A stretch of DNA of 64,000 nucleotides from Candidatus Saccharibacteria bacterium UBA6175 (GTDB taxonomy: Bacteria; Patescibacteriota; Saccharimonadia; Saccharimonadales; Saccharimonadaceae): assembly GCA_002422915.1 (NCBI GenBank), contig DITV01000002.1, positions 1-64,000 on the forward strand. Reading direction: 5' to 3'. Numbering within the stretch: the first letter of the stretch is position 1; every line of letters begins with the position of its first letter. The notes below the pieces were generated by a model. That model saw only the letters and a program-made list of their open reading frames with translations, had not been told where the DNA came from and did not search any database. Both the position numbers and the translations under genes were made by a program. Below are positions 32,404-41,463 of the stretch, one piece after another.

Positions 32404-33436
32404 AGGCCTGCAGATGCTCCACTAAATCGTCGATGGCACCGCCAAGTGCGGCGGGGATGTTGCTGCGGCTGTAGCCAATACGGTGGTCGGTGATGCGATC
32501 TTGTGGGAAGTTATAGGTACGAATTTTTTCAGAACGATCACCCGAACCAATGAGGCTGCGGCGTTCACTGGCGGCACGAGCGTTTTCGGCGTCTATTTTT
32601 TGTTGCAATAACCGGCTGCGTAGGACGCTCATGGCTTTTTCTTTGTTCTTGATTTGCGACTTTTCATCTTGGTTGGTCACGACCATTCCCGTCGGAAGGT
32701 GAGTGATACGCACGGCGCTGTCAGTCGTGTTGACTGATTGGCCGCCGTGGCCACCAGCGCGGTAGACGTCGATTTTTAAATCGTTTGCATTAATCTCAAT
32801 GTCGGTTTCTTCGGCTTCAGGCAGAACGGCAACGGTGACGGTGCTGGTATGAATACGACCTTGTGATTCGGTCGCAGGGACGCGCTGTACCCGGTGAACG
32901 CCAGATTCAAACTTGAGCTTGGCGTAGGGCGCGTCGCCACTGACGCGGAAGACGACTTCTTTGTAGCCGCCGGTATCGTTGGCACTTTCGCTCATGAGCT
33001 CGGTGCGAAGATTGTGGGCTTCGCAGTAGCGAAGATACATACGGTAGAGTTCGGCACCAAACAAGCTGGCTTCATCGCCGCCGGCCCCGGCTCGAATTTC
33101 AACAATGACGTTCTTTTCGTCGTTGGGGTCTTTGGGCGCCAGCATAGCGAACAGCTCGTCTTCTAATTGAGCAAGTTGTTGGCTTGCGCTGTCAGCTTCC
33201 ATTTTGGCGAGTTCAGCCAGTTCGTCGCCACCGCCAGAGAGTTCTTTGGCTTCGATCAGCTGGGCTTCAAGTGTTTCACGAAGCTGTGCCTTCTCGATGA
33301 TCGACTGCAGCTCGAGTAGCCGTTTGTTCTTAGCACTAAAGTTCGGGTCGGTGTAGGCGTCGGGGCGTGACAAAAAGGCGTCCAGTTCAGTCTGTTCGGC
33401 AAGGAGGTCGGGGAGATTCAAGTTAATTTTAGGCAT
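32366..33436 (-). CDS. prfA: peptide chain release factor 1
   Basis: 356 aa, full length. The GGQ motif lies in [17 protein letters not shown], and the stop-codon-reading tripeptide is PAT ([14 protein letters not shown]), the RF1 type for UAA/UAG. The N-terminal coiled region and the superdomain are complete. With prfB present, all three stop codons are covered. It is transcribed toward prmC. The rpmE terminator lies just upstream. Confidence 0.96.
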   Translation of the reverse strand: MPKINLNLPDLLAEQTELDAFLSRPDAYTDPNFSAKNKRLLELQSIIEKAQLRETLEAQLIEAKELSGGGDELAELAKMEADSASQQLAQLEDELFAMLAPKDPNDEKNVIVEIRAGAGGDEASLFGAELYRMYLRYCEAHNLRTELMSESANDTGGYKEVVFRVSGDAPYAKLKFESGVHRVQRVPATESQGRIHTSTVTVAVLPEAEETDIEINANDLKIDVYRAGGHGGQSVNTTDSAVRITHLPTGMVVTNQDEKSQIKNKEKAMSVLRSRLLQQKIDAENARAASERRSLIGSGDRSEKIRTYNFPQDRITDHRIGYSRSNIPAALGGAIDDLVEHLQAYERELAATNASQ

Positions 33437-33462
33437 AGTACGGATCCTTCTTCATTGTAACA

Positions 33463-33496
33463 AAAAAGAGCTCTATCGATAGATACAGCTCTTTCT
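33463..33496 (-). terminator. rpmE terminator
   Basis: On the minus strand AAAGAGCT and AGCTCTTT form a stem around a 14-nt AT-rich loop that contains ATCGAT. A run of six T follows, ending near 33462. It separates rpmE from prfA. Confidence 0.8.
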
Positions 33497-33506
33497 TCAA
33501 AACCGG

Positions 33507-33827
33507 CTAGTTGTCGGTTTTCTTGGCCTTGTTGGCTGCAGCCTTCTTTGCCTTGTTGGCAAGCTCTTGCTTGCGAGCTTCAGCAGCGGCAGCGCGGTTC
33601 TTGAAGCGGTCGACGCGACCTTCGGTGTCGATGATCTTCTCTTCACCAGTAAAGAATGGGTGAGAGGCGCTTGAGATGTGTACTTTGACAAGTGGGTACT
33701 CGTTGCCATCTTCCCATTTAATTGTTTCGTTGGTCTGCGCGGTTGACTGCGTCAAAAAGGCAAAACCGGCCACATCGTCGCTAAATACGACGGGGCGATA
33801 ATCGGTTGGGTGTAGGTTGCTTTTCAT
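33507..33827 (-). CDS. rpmE: 50S ribosomal protein L31 (zinc-independent type)
   Basis: 106 aa from the ATG at 33827 ([15 protein letters not shown]). TACAAT on the minus strand (33842-33837) ends 9 nt upstream, and the longer frame to 33881 crosses it. [10 protein letters not shown] and [26 protein letters not shown] match L31. The cysteines of the zinc form are absent, as in type B L31. The C-terminal ~30 residues form an extra Lys/Ala-rich tail. Type B L31 is often used under zinc limitation, but as a possible sole copy it may be constitutive. Confidence 0.93.
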   Translation of the reverse strand: MKSNLHPTDYRPVVFSDDVAGFAFLTQSTAQTNETIKWEDGNEYPLVKVHISSASHPFFTGEEKIIDTEGRVDRFKNRAAAAEARKQELANKAKKAAANKAKKTDN

Positions 33828-33853
33828 ATCTGGAGTATTGTATCTGTTTTTAG

Positions 33854-33882
33854 TTGATTTGTCTAGAGGTGCGGGGTACAAT
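33854..33882 (+). promoter_or_regulatory. promoter of the 870-aa protein gene
   Basis: TTGATT (33854-33859), 17 nt, TACAAT (33877-33882). The leader to the ATG at 33909 is about 20 nt and has no good Shine-Dalgarno. It is divergent from the rpmE promoter. Confidence 0.6.
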
Positions 33883-33908
33883 CTAAAGAGAAACCAAATA
33901 ACACAAAC

Positions 33909-36521
33909 ATGACTGAATCGACAACACTTCTTGAAGCAGATGACAGCTCGACAGCAAACGAGTTACTCGAACAGAGCCATCTCGCCCGTCGGATTGGTGA
34001 CTATGTACTCGGCGCTGGGCCATCGTTAGTACCCTCTCACCACGAGGGCCTTTCAGCACAGACTCAAGCTGTCGCTCGGTCCGCGGAACAGTTTTTGAGT
34101 ACACCCGCAATTGAGCTGATGGATGCAAACTTATCCGGCAGATTTTCACCCGATGCGTTGCAGGCGATCGACGGATACATTGCGCGCACAGAAACAATCG
34201 AAGACAAGCAAGAACGGGTTCGAGAGGCGGGACGATTAGCGTCGATGCTAGGCGCCGAAGCTCGAACACCTGAGGAGTTAGAGCAGGGCGCGCGCCGGAG
34301 AGCGGTATTCGATGACCTCGTTGAGCGCGGCGCAACACCACTTGCGATTCGCCAGTTGATGGGAAATGCCGCAGGCCTTGAGTATTTCTCCACGCACGCC
34401 ACAACCGAGAAGCAGAAGAATCTGCTTGCACAGCTTGCGTCCGTTGAAGGCCTGACGCTTGAGTACTATGTTTCGAGTGGCATAAGTAGTGCGGGGAGTA
34501 TGTTGATCGATCATCCGGAAATGTTTGAACTTGCCGTTCCAAAGATCGCTGAACAGTATGGTCGTGCGCTCGAATCAGGGTACCCACCAGCGAAGGTCGC
34601 AAAGACAATTGAGGACTTCTTCGGTCCCTACACGATGAATAGCGTACGACAAGGAAGCGGCGAGGCTTCCGTATCTGAACAGTATGCCGCAATTATTGAC
34701 AGTGAACTGCGCGCAATACAGTACGTTGGGGGCGAGACGCAACCGCTACAAGTGTTATTGAAAGGCGACCGTGCCGGCTACGACTTACTTATGTTGGGCG
34801 TAGCTAATCGGTTGCGTGAGGGTGAACAGATTGATCCCGACGAAGTTCGAGCGGCGCTACGTTCGGCGACAAATTCACTACGATCTCTCGATGAGAATCA
34901 CCCTGAAGTGCTAGAGGCGTTTCGACTGACAAGCGCGGCGAATCTCGATGATCCAAAGCGTATCGAGGCGGAGGTGACGGCAGTGATGAAATTCGCTCCT
35001 GACTTTGCCTTTTTAAGAGACACCATGGGTGTTGAGAATAAAAATGTGTTCAGTCGCTTCGATTCGTATACCTGGAGGAAGCCCGAGACCGGTGAGTTTC
35101 GTGACGAACTCTTTGATGCTATCCAGAGATTGAAGGCGAAGGTTGAACGCCATCCAACGCTCTCCTCTTCGGCACTTCTTGATGCATACCTTAGCTATCC
35201 TCATACGCCCGACTCGTTGCAAGCACTGGATGGGTTTCTCGAGAGAGACGATGTCGCCGAGCTGAGCACAGACCCGAATATGGCACGTTCGATCGATCGC
35301 GCGTTATTTACGATTGCGATGTATGGTGGTTCGTTTGATTTCAGCAAGGATGTTGAGATTGTGCGTGCAGTCAATGATGACGATCCGGCCATTCTTTCCG
35401 AGATAATTCGTGCTGACGCTGACACTGTACGATACGGAGCTATTTTTCATGAGGTCGCTTCAAGCGTTCTTTCGCGACGCGACAGAGACGGTAATCTATA
35501 CGATATTCCTCGAACACTTTCACGCGCAATTGAAACGTATGCAGACACAGCAAATGATCATCAAGATATACGGTGGTTTACCGCTTCGAACCTTCCGATT
35601 GCAGCCATGGACACCGTCATGCAATTTCGGAAACGAGCACTTGAGAGGGGTATGCGCGATGACCCCAATGAGATATATGAGTGGATCTTTGCTGACCCAG
35701 AACACATTGCTGAAATGAGCCGAGACAATCTTCAGACGTACGTCACAAAACTGGCCGTGTATACGACAGAATCGGGAGAGCGTATTGAAGTTGATGAAGA
35801 GGTCGCAAAGGGACTTATTAAAGCAGCCCGAGAAATGCTCCCAGAATTAGACGAAGATTTCAGATTGTTCATCAACATGAAACTCGACACTGTTCAGCAG
35901 ATTGCTCAAAGTGACGGTATCATCCGTTCGACCTTCGAGGCCAACGGTGACAAGAAAGACTATAGCCGAGAATACACAGGAAAGCGCAGCGGTGTTGAAG
36001 TCGCGCTCGGCATTCGTTTGTTGGATGCCACAGATGCAACGCAGCCACACCCAGTGTACGGCTCGGCCGTTTTTGTTGGTGACGGTATTCCCGAGGGGGC
36101 GATTGGCTACGGCGAGGTGGCGTTTGCGTTTAAGCCAGATGAACAGCTAATGGCGGCAACAACGTTTACTCCAGAAGATAGTTTCCATGGTGCCCACCGA
36201 TTAACACGTGAAGACGCGCAGATTGCTCGACTCATTAAAACGGCCTTTGGCAGAGGCTCGATGCGAACCGTTGACTACGTTGAGGCGCAAGTCTCGACGC
36301 AGCTTTCGTTCGATGCGGTAGAGGTGGTGTACGTTTCGACGCAAGAAGCGCTACAGGCGCTCCCACAGGAGCTACGTCAAAAGGCAGTGCTTAGAACTGT
36401 TGCTCAGCCGCACGCTCCATCGCAGTATGACGGACACCGTGAGAACATGATGGTGCGACAATTCTTAGAGAGAACTGGTCGCATTGCGCCAGAATATATT
36501 GAAGAGGGAGAGCGTCTATAA
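33909..36521 (+). CDS. large soluble protein of unknown function
   Basis: 870 aa, predicted mostly alpha-helical, acidic, no signal peptide or membrane helix, no cysteine-rich or nucleotide-binding motif that I can see. Residues ~20-690 look like repeated helical bundles (recurring patterns such as [21 protein letters not shown] and [15 protein letters not shown]). The last ~180 residues are different, alpha/beta in character, with [13 protein letters not shown] and [11 protein letters not shown]. Those phrases recall DUF3626-like or ADP-ribosyltransferase-like modules, but that is a weak memory-based resemblance. It has its own promoter and no operon partners. A large opposite-strand open frame (33883-34692) is a shadow. 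Confidence 0.7.
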   Translation: MTESTTLLEADDSSTANELLEQSHLARRIGDYVLGAGPSLVPSHHEGLSAQTQAVARSAEQFLSTPAIELMDANLSGRFSPDALQAIDGYIARTETIEDKQERVREAGRLASMLGAEARTPEELEQGARRRAVFDDLVERGATPLAIRQLMGNAAGLEYFSTHATTEKQKNLLAQLASVEGLTLEYYVSSGISSAGSMLIDHPEMFELAVPKIAEQYGRALESGYPPAKVAKTIEDFFGPYTMNSVRQGSGEASVSEQYAAIIDSELRAIQYVGGETQPLQVLLKGDRAGYDLLMLGVANRLREGEQIDPDEVRAALRSATNSLRSLDENHPEVLEAFRLTSAANLDDPKRIEAEVTAVMKFAPDFAFLRDTMGVENKNVFSRFDSYTWRKPETGEFRDELFDAIQRLKAKVERHPTLSSSALLDAYLSYPHTPDSLQALDGFLERDDVAELSTDPNMARSIDRALFTIAMYGGSFDFSKDVEIVRAVNDDDPAILSEIIRADADTVRYGAIFHEVASSVLSRRDRDGNLYDIPRTLSRAIETYADTANDHQDIRWFTASNLPIAAMDTVMQFRKRALERGMRDDPNEIYEWIFADPEHIAEMSRDNLQTYVTKLAVYTTESGERIEVDEEVAKGLIKAAREMLPELDEDFRLFINMKLDTVQQIAQSDGIIRSTFEANGDKKDYSREYTGKRSGVEVALGIRLLDATDATQPHPVYGSAVFVGDGIPEGAIGYGEVAFAFKPDEQLMAATTFTPEDSFHGAHRLTREDAQIARLIKTAFGRGSMRTVDYVEAQVSTQLSFDAVEVVYVSTQEALQALPQELRQKAVLRTVAQPHAPSQYDGHRENMMVRQFLERTGRIAPEYIEEGERL

Positions 36522-36533
36522 ACGAAACGCCTC

Positions 36534-36628
36534 TAGACATAACGGGGGTAGTAGGGTATACTCATTGAGTAACAATTTTTTAACGACACAGCCTCCGCGC
36601 ATACTCCTGATTCTCAGGGCGCCGAGGC
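36534..36628 (+). promoter_or_regulatory. rpsB promoter and structured leader
   Basis: TAGACA (36534-36539), 17 nt, TATACT (36557-36562). In the leader, GCCTCCGCGC (36591-36600) pairs with GCGCCGAGGC (36619-36628), nine of ten positions, and encloses CCTGA-TTC-TCAGG. AAGGAG follows shortly before the ATG at 36650. S2 commonly represses its own operon through leader RNA, so this is a candidate S2 target. Confidence 0.6.
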
Positions 36629-36649
36629 AAGGAACAAGGAGTACACATT

Positions 36650-37375
36650 ATGGCAGTTACTGTCGATATTAAAGCGATGCTTGAAGCGGGTGTTCACTTT
36701 GGACACAAAACAAGCCGTTGGCACCCTAAAATGGCGCCATACATTCACTCAAAGCGTCAAGACACGCACATTATTGACCTCACCAAGACGGTTGAAGGTT
36801 TAAACAAGGCACTTCCTTTCCTGACGAAGGTAGCCGCCAGCGGAAAGCCAATTCTTTTTGTGGCCACCAAAAAGCAAACGAAGGATGCCGTCAAGGCAGC
36901 AGCGGAAGCTCTTGGCCAACCATACATGACCGAGCGATGGTTGGGTGGAACACTCACCAACGTTGCGACCATTACCGCGCAGATTAAGAAACTGAAAGAC
37001 CTCGAACGCCGCATGGTGACGGGTGACCTCGAGAAGCGCTACAGCAAGCTTGAAGTGCAACGCTTCCAAGAAGAAATTGACGCCCTGAACGTTAAGTACA
37101 GCGGCATCAAAGATTTGAGCGGCAAGCCAGGCGCGCTCTTCCTGATCGATGTGATCGGTGACACCAACGCCATTAAAGAAGCCAAGACCATCGGCGTACC
37201 AGTCGTCGCATTGGTTGACACTAACGCCGACCCGTCAATTGTCGACTACGTGATTCCTGCAAACGACGACGCTATCAAGGGCGTGCACGTCTTGCTCGAC
37301 TACGTCAGCCAAGCAATTGCTGAGGGTCGCGGTGCGGCAAAAGTAGAAGTAACCGAAAAGGGTGAGGAGAACTAA
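36650..37375 (+). CDS. rpsB: 30S ribosomal protein S2
   Basis: 241 aa. It opens with the S2 signature (MLEAGVHFGHKTSRWHPKM). IHSKRQDTHIIDLTKT, LFVATKKQ, RWLGGTLTN and VDTNADPSIVDYVIPANDDA follow as expected. The protein joins late in 30S assembly and bridges head and body, with S1 docking on it. The operon rpsB-tsf is the usual order; tsf starts 2 nt after the stop. Confidence 0.97.
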   Translation: MAVTVDIKAMLEAGVHFGHKTSRWHPKMAPYIHSKRQDTHIIDLTKTVEGLNKALPFLTKVAASGKPILFVATKKQTKDAVKAAAEALGQPYMTERWLGGTLTNVATITAQIKKLKDLERRMVTGDLEKRYSKLEVQRFQEEIDALNVKYSGIKDLSGKPGALFLIDVIGDTNAIKEAKTIGVPVVALVDTNADPSIVDYVIPANDDAIKGVHVLLDYVSQAIAEGRGAAKVEVTEKGEEN

Positions 37376-37377
37376 TC

Positions 37378-37974
37378 ATGGCAGTATCAATTGACGATAT
37401 CAAAAAGCTGAAAGAACTGACCGGTGTCGGCCTGACTGACGCCAAGGTTGCGTTGGTTGAAGCTGATGGTGATTTCGACAAAGCTTTGGAGCAAATGCGC
37501 AAAAAAGGCCTCACGAAAGCTGAAAAGAAGGCTGACCGCGAAGCCCGCGAAGGCGTGATTGATAGCTATGTCCACGGCGGACGCATCGGCGTCCTGGTGG
37601 AAGTAAACTGTGAGACCGACTTTGTCGCTCGAACGGATGGCTTCAAAGAGTTCGCCCACTACATTTCACTCCAAGTTGCCTCAATGGCCCCTGTCTACGT
37701 CTCTGAAGAGGAAATCCCAGCCGAAGAATTGACTCGTGTCCGCGAAGAGGCAATAGCCAGCGGTGCTGCCGAAGGCAAGCCAGCTGACATTGCGGAAAAG
37801 ATCATCGATGGACAGGTGAAAAAGTACTTTGCTGAAAAAGTTCTCTTGAACCAGCAGTACATCATGGATGATTCAATGACTGTCGGGACGTTCTTAAAAG
37901 AAAACATCGGTAAGATGGGTGAAAACATTATCATCCGTCGCTTTAAGCGCATTGAATTAGGCGTTAACGACTAG
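37378..37974 (+). CDS. tsf: elongation factor Ts
   Basis: 198 aa, the short form with a single dimerisation core. The N-terminal UBA-like domain (IKKLKELTGVGLTDAKVALVEADGD) is followed by the TDFVARTDGF loop that opens the EF-Tu nucleotide site. It exchanges GDP on EF-Tu. GAGGAG upstream lies within the rpsB 3' end. Its stop overlaps the end of the convergent cyclase-like gene by 18 nt. Confidence 0.96.
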   Translation: MAVSIDDIKKLKELTGVGLTDAKVALVEADGDFDKALEQMRKKGLTKAEKKADREAREGVIDSYVHGGRIGVLVEVNCETDFVARTDGFKEFAHYISLQVASMAPVYVSEEEIPAEELTRVREEAIASGAAEGKPADIAEKIIDGQVKKYFAEKVLLNQQYIMDDSMTVGTFLKENIGKMGENIIIRRFKRIELGVND

Positions 37975-38979
37975 TTCAATACTCTTTACTGAAGGGGTGA
38001 GCGCGAGCGTCTCACCCCTTTTGAGTGACTTTATGCCACGTGACGCCTCGTAGAGCGGCTCGCCGGTTAACAGACCCTCATCATCGGGGAATATGTTACC
38101 CATCGAGACAGCAAAGAGTGCACGAGGAGAGAGTTCTGGATACAGAGCTGCGATAGCGGTGTGTGTGGACATGAGCCGGTCAACCAATGGAAGAACCATA
38201 CCGCTAAGCATCACTCGTTGAGCGACGACATCGAACATCATGTGGGGCTTAATCGGAATCATCAAGTTTTGGCCATCACCAAGCTCATCGACTGAGTGAC
38301 CAGTTGACTTCATAATATCTTTAAAAGCACGTTTTGTGTGGTCGACATAGGCTTGATAGACGCCAGGCTTTTTAAGTGCCATTTCAGTTGAGCCAATAAT
38401 GTCCCAGCGAGCGACAAATGCGTTCGGTTGTACGGCAGGGTTAAGTTCAAGTTTGCCAAGCAGATTGTCGGTGTTTTCTTGAATTCTGCGCAGAGGTGTA
38501 AAGGCAGCTTCGATGCGAGGCTGATGTTCGTTCCAAAGTTTATTCATACCGTCTTCGAGCGACATATCACCACGACGTTGGTCAAACGCAACCTGCACAG
38601 CGGCTCGACCAGTCTTTTGAACCGGCGCACCCCAAGGAATGTGAGCCTCAACAAGCCGACTGCTCGTAAACTGAGGCCTTGTATCCGTAAAGGCAGATTC
38701 AAGCCCAGTGCCAGCATACTCAAAGTGGCGGTTGAGTAGTGTAGAATGAGCAAATTTTCGTTGTGTATCGCTGTAGCCCTGGGGTGGTTCTTCGAGCACA
38801 ATAATACCAGCTTTTTTCTGATCGGGCGTGTCATTTAATGCAAAGAGAACGCCATCATACGGTCCGGGCGCAAGTTGTGCAATGTCAGCACCAAAGTCGC
38901 CGACAGCATGTTTCAGAGTGTGTAGGGCTTCGCGAACGTCATGTCGTTCGGAGAAGCGCTCTTCGGTAGAGATGCTCAC
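37957..38979 (-). CDS. class III nucleotidyl cyclase-like protein
   Basis: 340 aa from GTG at 38979, chosen because minus-strand TATAAT (38995-38990) ends 10 nt upstream. The N-terminal ~180 residues are unrecognised. From ~185 the sequence has class III cyclase features: FVARWDIIGST with Asp193 where the first metal-binding Asp sits, and DELGDGQNLMIPI with Asp235 as the second. A terminal strand-helix unit (ALFAVSMGNI, TGEPLYEASRGIKSL, GETLALTPSVK) matches the pattern around the adenine/ribose site. It could make cAMP or cGMP or be a degenerate homologue. No membrane segment. The tsf terminator lies inside its 3' end. Confidence 0.65.
   Translation of the reverse strand: MSISTEERFSERHDVREALHTLKHAVGDFGADIAQLAPGPYDGVLFALNDTPDQKKAGIIVLEEPPQGYSDTQRKFAHSTLLNRHFEYAGTGLESAFTDTRPQFTSSRLVEAHIPWGAPVQKTGRAAVQVAFDQRRGDMSLEDGMNKLWNEHQPRIEAAFTPLRRIQENTDNLLGKLELNPAVQPNAFVARWDIIGSTEMALKKPGVYQAYVDHTKRAFKDIMKSTGHSVDELGDGQNLMIPIKPHMMFDVVAQRVMLSGMVLPLVDRLMSTHTAIAALYPELSPRALFAVSMGNIFPDDEGLLTGEPLYEASRGIKSLKRGETLALTPSVKSIELVVNA
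37992..38023 (+). terminator. tsf terminator inside the convergent gene
   Basis: AAGGGGTGAG (37992-38001) pairs with CTCACCCCTT (38011-38020), 9-nt loop, then TT. It lies within the last ~65 nt of the minus-strand cyclase-like coding sequence. Confidence 0.85.
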
Positions 38980-38989
38980 TATACCAATT

Positions 38990-39050
38990 ATTATACAACT
39001 TTTAACTATAAATAGCAATGAGTGGCTAGAGGCGCGGGCGATGCTATAAT
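38990..39050. promoter_or_regulatory. divergent -10 boxes of the cyclase-like gene and frr
   Basis: Minus strand: TATAAT at 38995-38990, 10 nt before the GTG at 38979. Plus strand: extended TGCTATAAT with the hexamer at 39045-39050, 23 nt before the frr ATG at 39074. The region is AT-rich. Confidence 0.6.
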
Positions 39051-39073
39051 AAAGAACGAAGAAAGAGAGCCCT

Positions 39074-39628
39074 ATGTTTAATACCACTCCCTACGAACAA
39101 CGATTTCAAAGTACCGTCGCGCACTTCGAAGAGGAACTGAAAAAGGTCCGAACCGGACGAGCTCACCCAAGCATGCTTGATAGCGTCCTGGTTGAGGCGT
39201 ATGGTCAACGAATGCCGCTGAACCAGCTGGCGAATATTACTGCCCCAGAGGCCCAGATACTCACCGTTACGCCGTTTGATCCATCGAACATCCAGGTGAT
39301 TGCCGCGGCTATTCGAGCTGACCAGTCACTCGGCCTCAACCCAAGCGATGATGGTCGCCTGGTTCGAGTTCCTATTCCCGCCCTCACCGAAGAGCGACGT
39401 CATCAGCTGGTGAAGCAGACCTCCGAAAAAGTAGAAGACGCTCGCATTGCCCTGCGAACGATTCGACAAGATGCGCTGAAAGAGGCCAAGCGGATGAAGG
39501 ATGCCAAGGAACTGTCAGAAGACGATATGAAGCGCGTCGAAAAGCAGATTGACGACATCATGAGTACAACTAACGCCCAGATAGAAGACGCATTCAAGGC
39601 GAAAGAGAAAGACATCTTAACACTCTAA
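39074..39628 (+). CDS. frr: ribosome recycling factor
   Basis: 184 aa, usual length. The family core is intact: KVRTGRAHPSMLD, VEAYGQRMPLNQLANITAPEAQILTV, PFDPSNIQVIAAAI, then the RLVRVPIPALTEERR region and a long coiled-coil domain. With EF-G it splits the post-termination ribosome. It is the first gene of a coupled run: frr-uppS share TAATG, uppS-rseP abut, and the CPBP and proS genes follow. Confidence 0.97.
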   Translation: MFNTTPYEQRFQSTVAHFEEELKKVRTGRAHPSMLDSVLVEAYGQRMPLNQLANITAPEAQILTVTPFDPSNIQVIAAAIRADQSLGLNPSDDGRLVRVPIPALTEERRHQLVKQTSEKVEDARIALRTIRQDALKEAKRMKDAKELSEDDMKRVEKQIDDIMSTTNAQIEDAFKAKEKDILTL

Positions 39629-40323
39629 TGCCCGAAGAACTGATCACGCCACGACATATCGGCTATATCATTGATGGTAACCGCCGTTGGGCTAAAAAGC
39701 ACGGCCTTCCTACCTATGAAGGACACCTGGCAGGCTACAATGCGCTCAAGGATGTGGCGATTGCAACCAAAGAAGCGGGCGTTCAGTACATGAGTATTTA
39801 CGTGTTCTCGACCGAGAACTGGAAGCGGAGTCAAGAAGAGGTGAAGGGCCTTATGTCGCTTATCTTGAAGCTGTTCACAACCGATGCAAAGCTCTTCAAG
39901 GAAGAAAATATTAAACTGAAAGTACTTGGCAAACGCGACGGGCTCGACGTAAAGATTCTTAAGGCCATGGATGCGCTAGAAGCCGATACCAAAGATAATA
40001 CTGGTGGAACACTGGCAATTTGCTTAAATTACGGAGGTCAGCACGAGATTGTCGACGCGGTTAAAAAAATTGTTCAATCGGGCATAGTCGCAGATGATAT
40101 CGACGAAACCCTAATTGCAGAAAACTTGTACGGCTCAGAAGTTCCGCCGGTCGATGTGATTGTTCGCACGAGTGGAGAAAAGCGACTCAGCAACTTTATG
40201 TTGTGGCGGGCTGCCTATAGCGAGCTTATTTTCTTAAATAAGCAGTGGCCGGAAATGACAAAAGACGACGTGGCGGCTATAATCAAAGAATATTCAGGGC
40301 GTCAGCGCCGATTTGGAGGGTAA
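39628..40323 (+). CDS. uppS: isoprenyl transferase (undecaprenyl diphosphate synthase)
   Basis: 231 aa. DGNRRWAKK (16-24) holds the catalytic Asp16 and phosphate-binding residues. YVFSTENWKRS and the final RTSGEKRLSNFMLWRAAYSELIF motif are all present. It extends farnesyl diphosphate with cis-isoprene units to the C55 lipid carrier used by cell-wall synthesis and by LCP substrates. Start and frr stop overlap (TAATG). Confidence 0.95.
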   Translation: MPEELITPRHIGYIIDGNRRWAKKHGLPTYEGHLAGYNALKDVAIATKEAGVQYMSIYVFSTENWKRSQEEVKGLMSLILKLFTTDAKLFKEENIKLKVLGKRDGLDVKILKAMDALEADTKDNTGGTLAICLNYGGQHEIVDAVKKIVQSGIVADDIDETLIAENLYGSEVPPVDVIVRTSGEKRLSNFMLWRAAYSELIFLNKQWPEMTKDDVAAIIKEYSGRQRRFGG

Positions 40324-41463
40324 ATGGAGTTGTTATTAGGAATCTTGCTGGGCTTGTTTGTTCTTGTCTTATTAGTAGTGGTCCACGAACTGGGACACGC
40401 CATCGCTGCGCGTCGTAACGGCGTCGTTGTTGAAGAATTTGGGATCGGCTTTCCGCCACGAGCATGGGGCAAGAAGCTAAAGAATGGGATTCTCCTTAGC
40501 CTCAACTGGTTGCCTCTGGGAGGCTTCGTTAAGCTGCAGGGCGAAAACGACTCAGCAAAGAAAAAAGGTGACTACGGTGCGGCTTCGTTCTGGCAAAAAA
40601 CCAAGATTTTATTTGCTGGTGTGTTTGTCAACTGGGCGGTGGCCGCGCTATTGCTCACGGTGCTCGCGCTGACGGGGCTTCCACGGATCGTCCCTGATCA
40701 GTTCTCGGTGGCGGGTGACGCAACCATCTCGACCAGCCCTGTTCGTGTCACTAGTTTGGTGGCCGATTACCCAGCTGAGACTGCTGGGCTTCAGGCTGGC
40801 GACGAAGTCGTCTCGCTTGCGGGCGAGCAGATTGAAACGGTCAGTGAACTCATCAGCGTGAGCCAGGCGAACCGCGGCAAAGAAGTGCCCGTCGTCTTTA
40901 CTCGAGACGGTGCTGAATCGGAGGTGTCGGTAGCACTTCGCGATAGTGAAAATACCGTCTTTGGGGCGAGCCTAGGGCAGCAAGAGCGAGTGCGATCAAC
41001 CTGGTCAGCACCACTCGTCGGCATCGTGACGACAGGGCAGTTTACCTGGGTGACGCTTCAAGGCCTCGGCCAGCTTGTGACCGATTTCTTTGGCGGACTG
41101 TTTTTACAGCTCAGTCCCGACCAAGCCACCCGCGAAGCAGCCGGTGAATCACTCGACCGTGCAGCCAATAGTGTGGCAGGACCTGTCGGCATACTCGGCG
41201 TTATTTTCCCAGCGGCAGGGCAGGCTGGTCTGACAGAAGTGGTGTTCTTGGCAGCGATTGTCTCACTTACCCTCGCGGTCATGAACGCGTTGCCGATTCC
41301 CGCACTCGATGGTGGTCGCTGGTTTGTGACTGCGTTGTACCGTGTACTGCGTAAGCCGCTCACCAAGGATCGTGAAGAGAAGATTCACGGGACTGGCTTC
41401 TTGGCGTTAATGGGACTGATTGTATTGGTAACGATTGCCGATGTTACGAAACTCTTCCAGTAA
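40324..41463 (+). CDS. rseP: site-2 intramembrane metalloprotease (RseP/M50B)
   Basis: 379 aa. The zinc motif HELGH (21-25) is in the first membrane helix. One PDZ domain (~130-220, VTSLVADYPAETAGLQAGDEVVSL) follows, with the second catalytic motif NALPIPALDGG in a later helix and a final membrane helix. It cleaves membrane-anchored regulators or leftover signal peptides. Placement after uppS is common, although cdsA and dxr, often between them, are missing here. Confidence 0.93.
   Translation: MELLLGILLGLFVLVLLVVVHELGHAIAARRNGVVVEEFGIGFPPRAWGKKLKNGILLSLNWLPLGGFVKLQGENDSAKKKGDYGAASFWQKTKILFAGVFVNWAVAALLLTVLALTGLPRIVPDQFSVAGDATISTSPVRVTSLVADYPAETAGLQAGDEVVSLAGEQIETVSELISVSQANRGKEVPVVFTRDGAESEVSVALRDSENTVFGASLGQQERVRSTWSAPLVGIVTTGQFTWVTLQGLGQLVTDFFGGLFLQLSPDQATREAAGESLDRAANSVAGPVGILGVIFPAAGQAGLTEVVFLAAIVSLTLAVMNALPIPALDGGRWFVTALYRVLRKPLTKDREEKIHGTGFLALMGLIVLVTIADVTKLFQ

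Noticed and set aside
33883..34692. 269-aa minus-strand open frame
   Set aside because: It lies antisense to the 870-aa gene, has an Arg/Ser/Leu-rich shadow composition, and its start overlaps the promoter of the sense gene.
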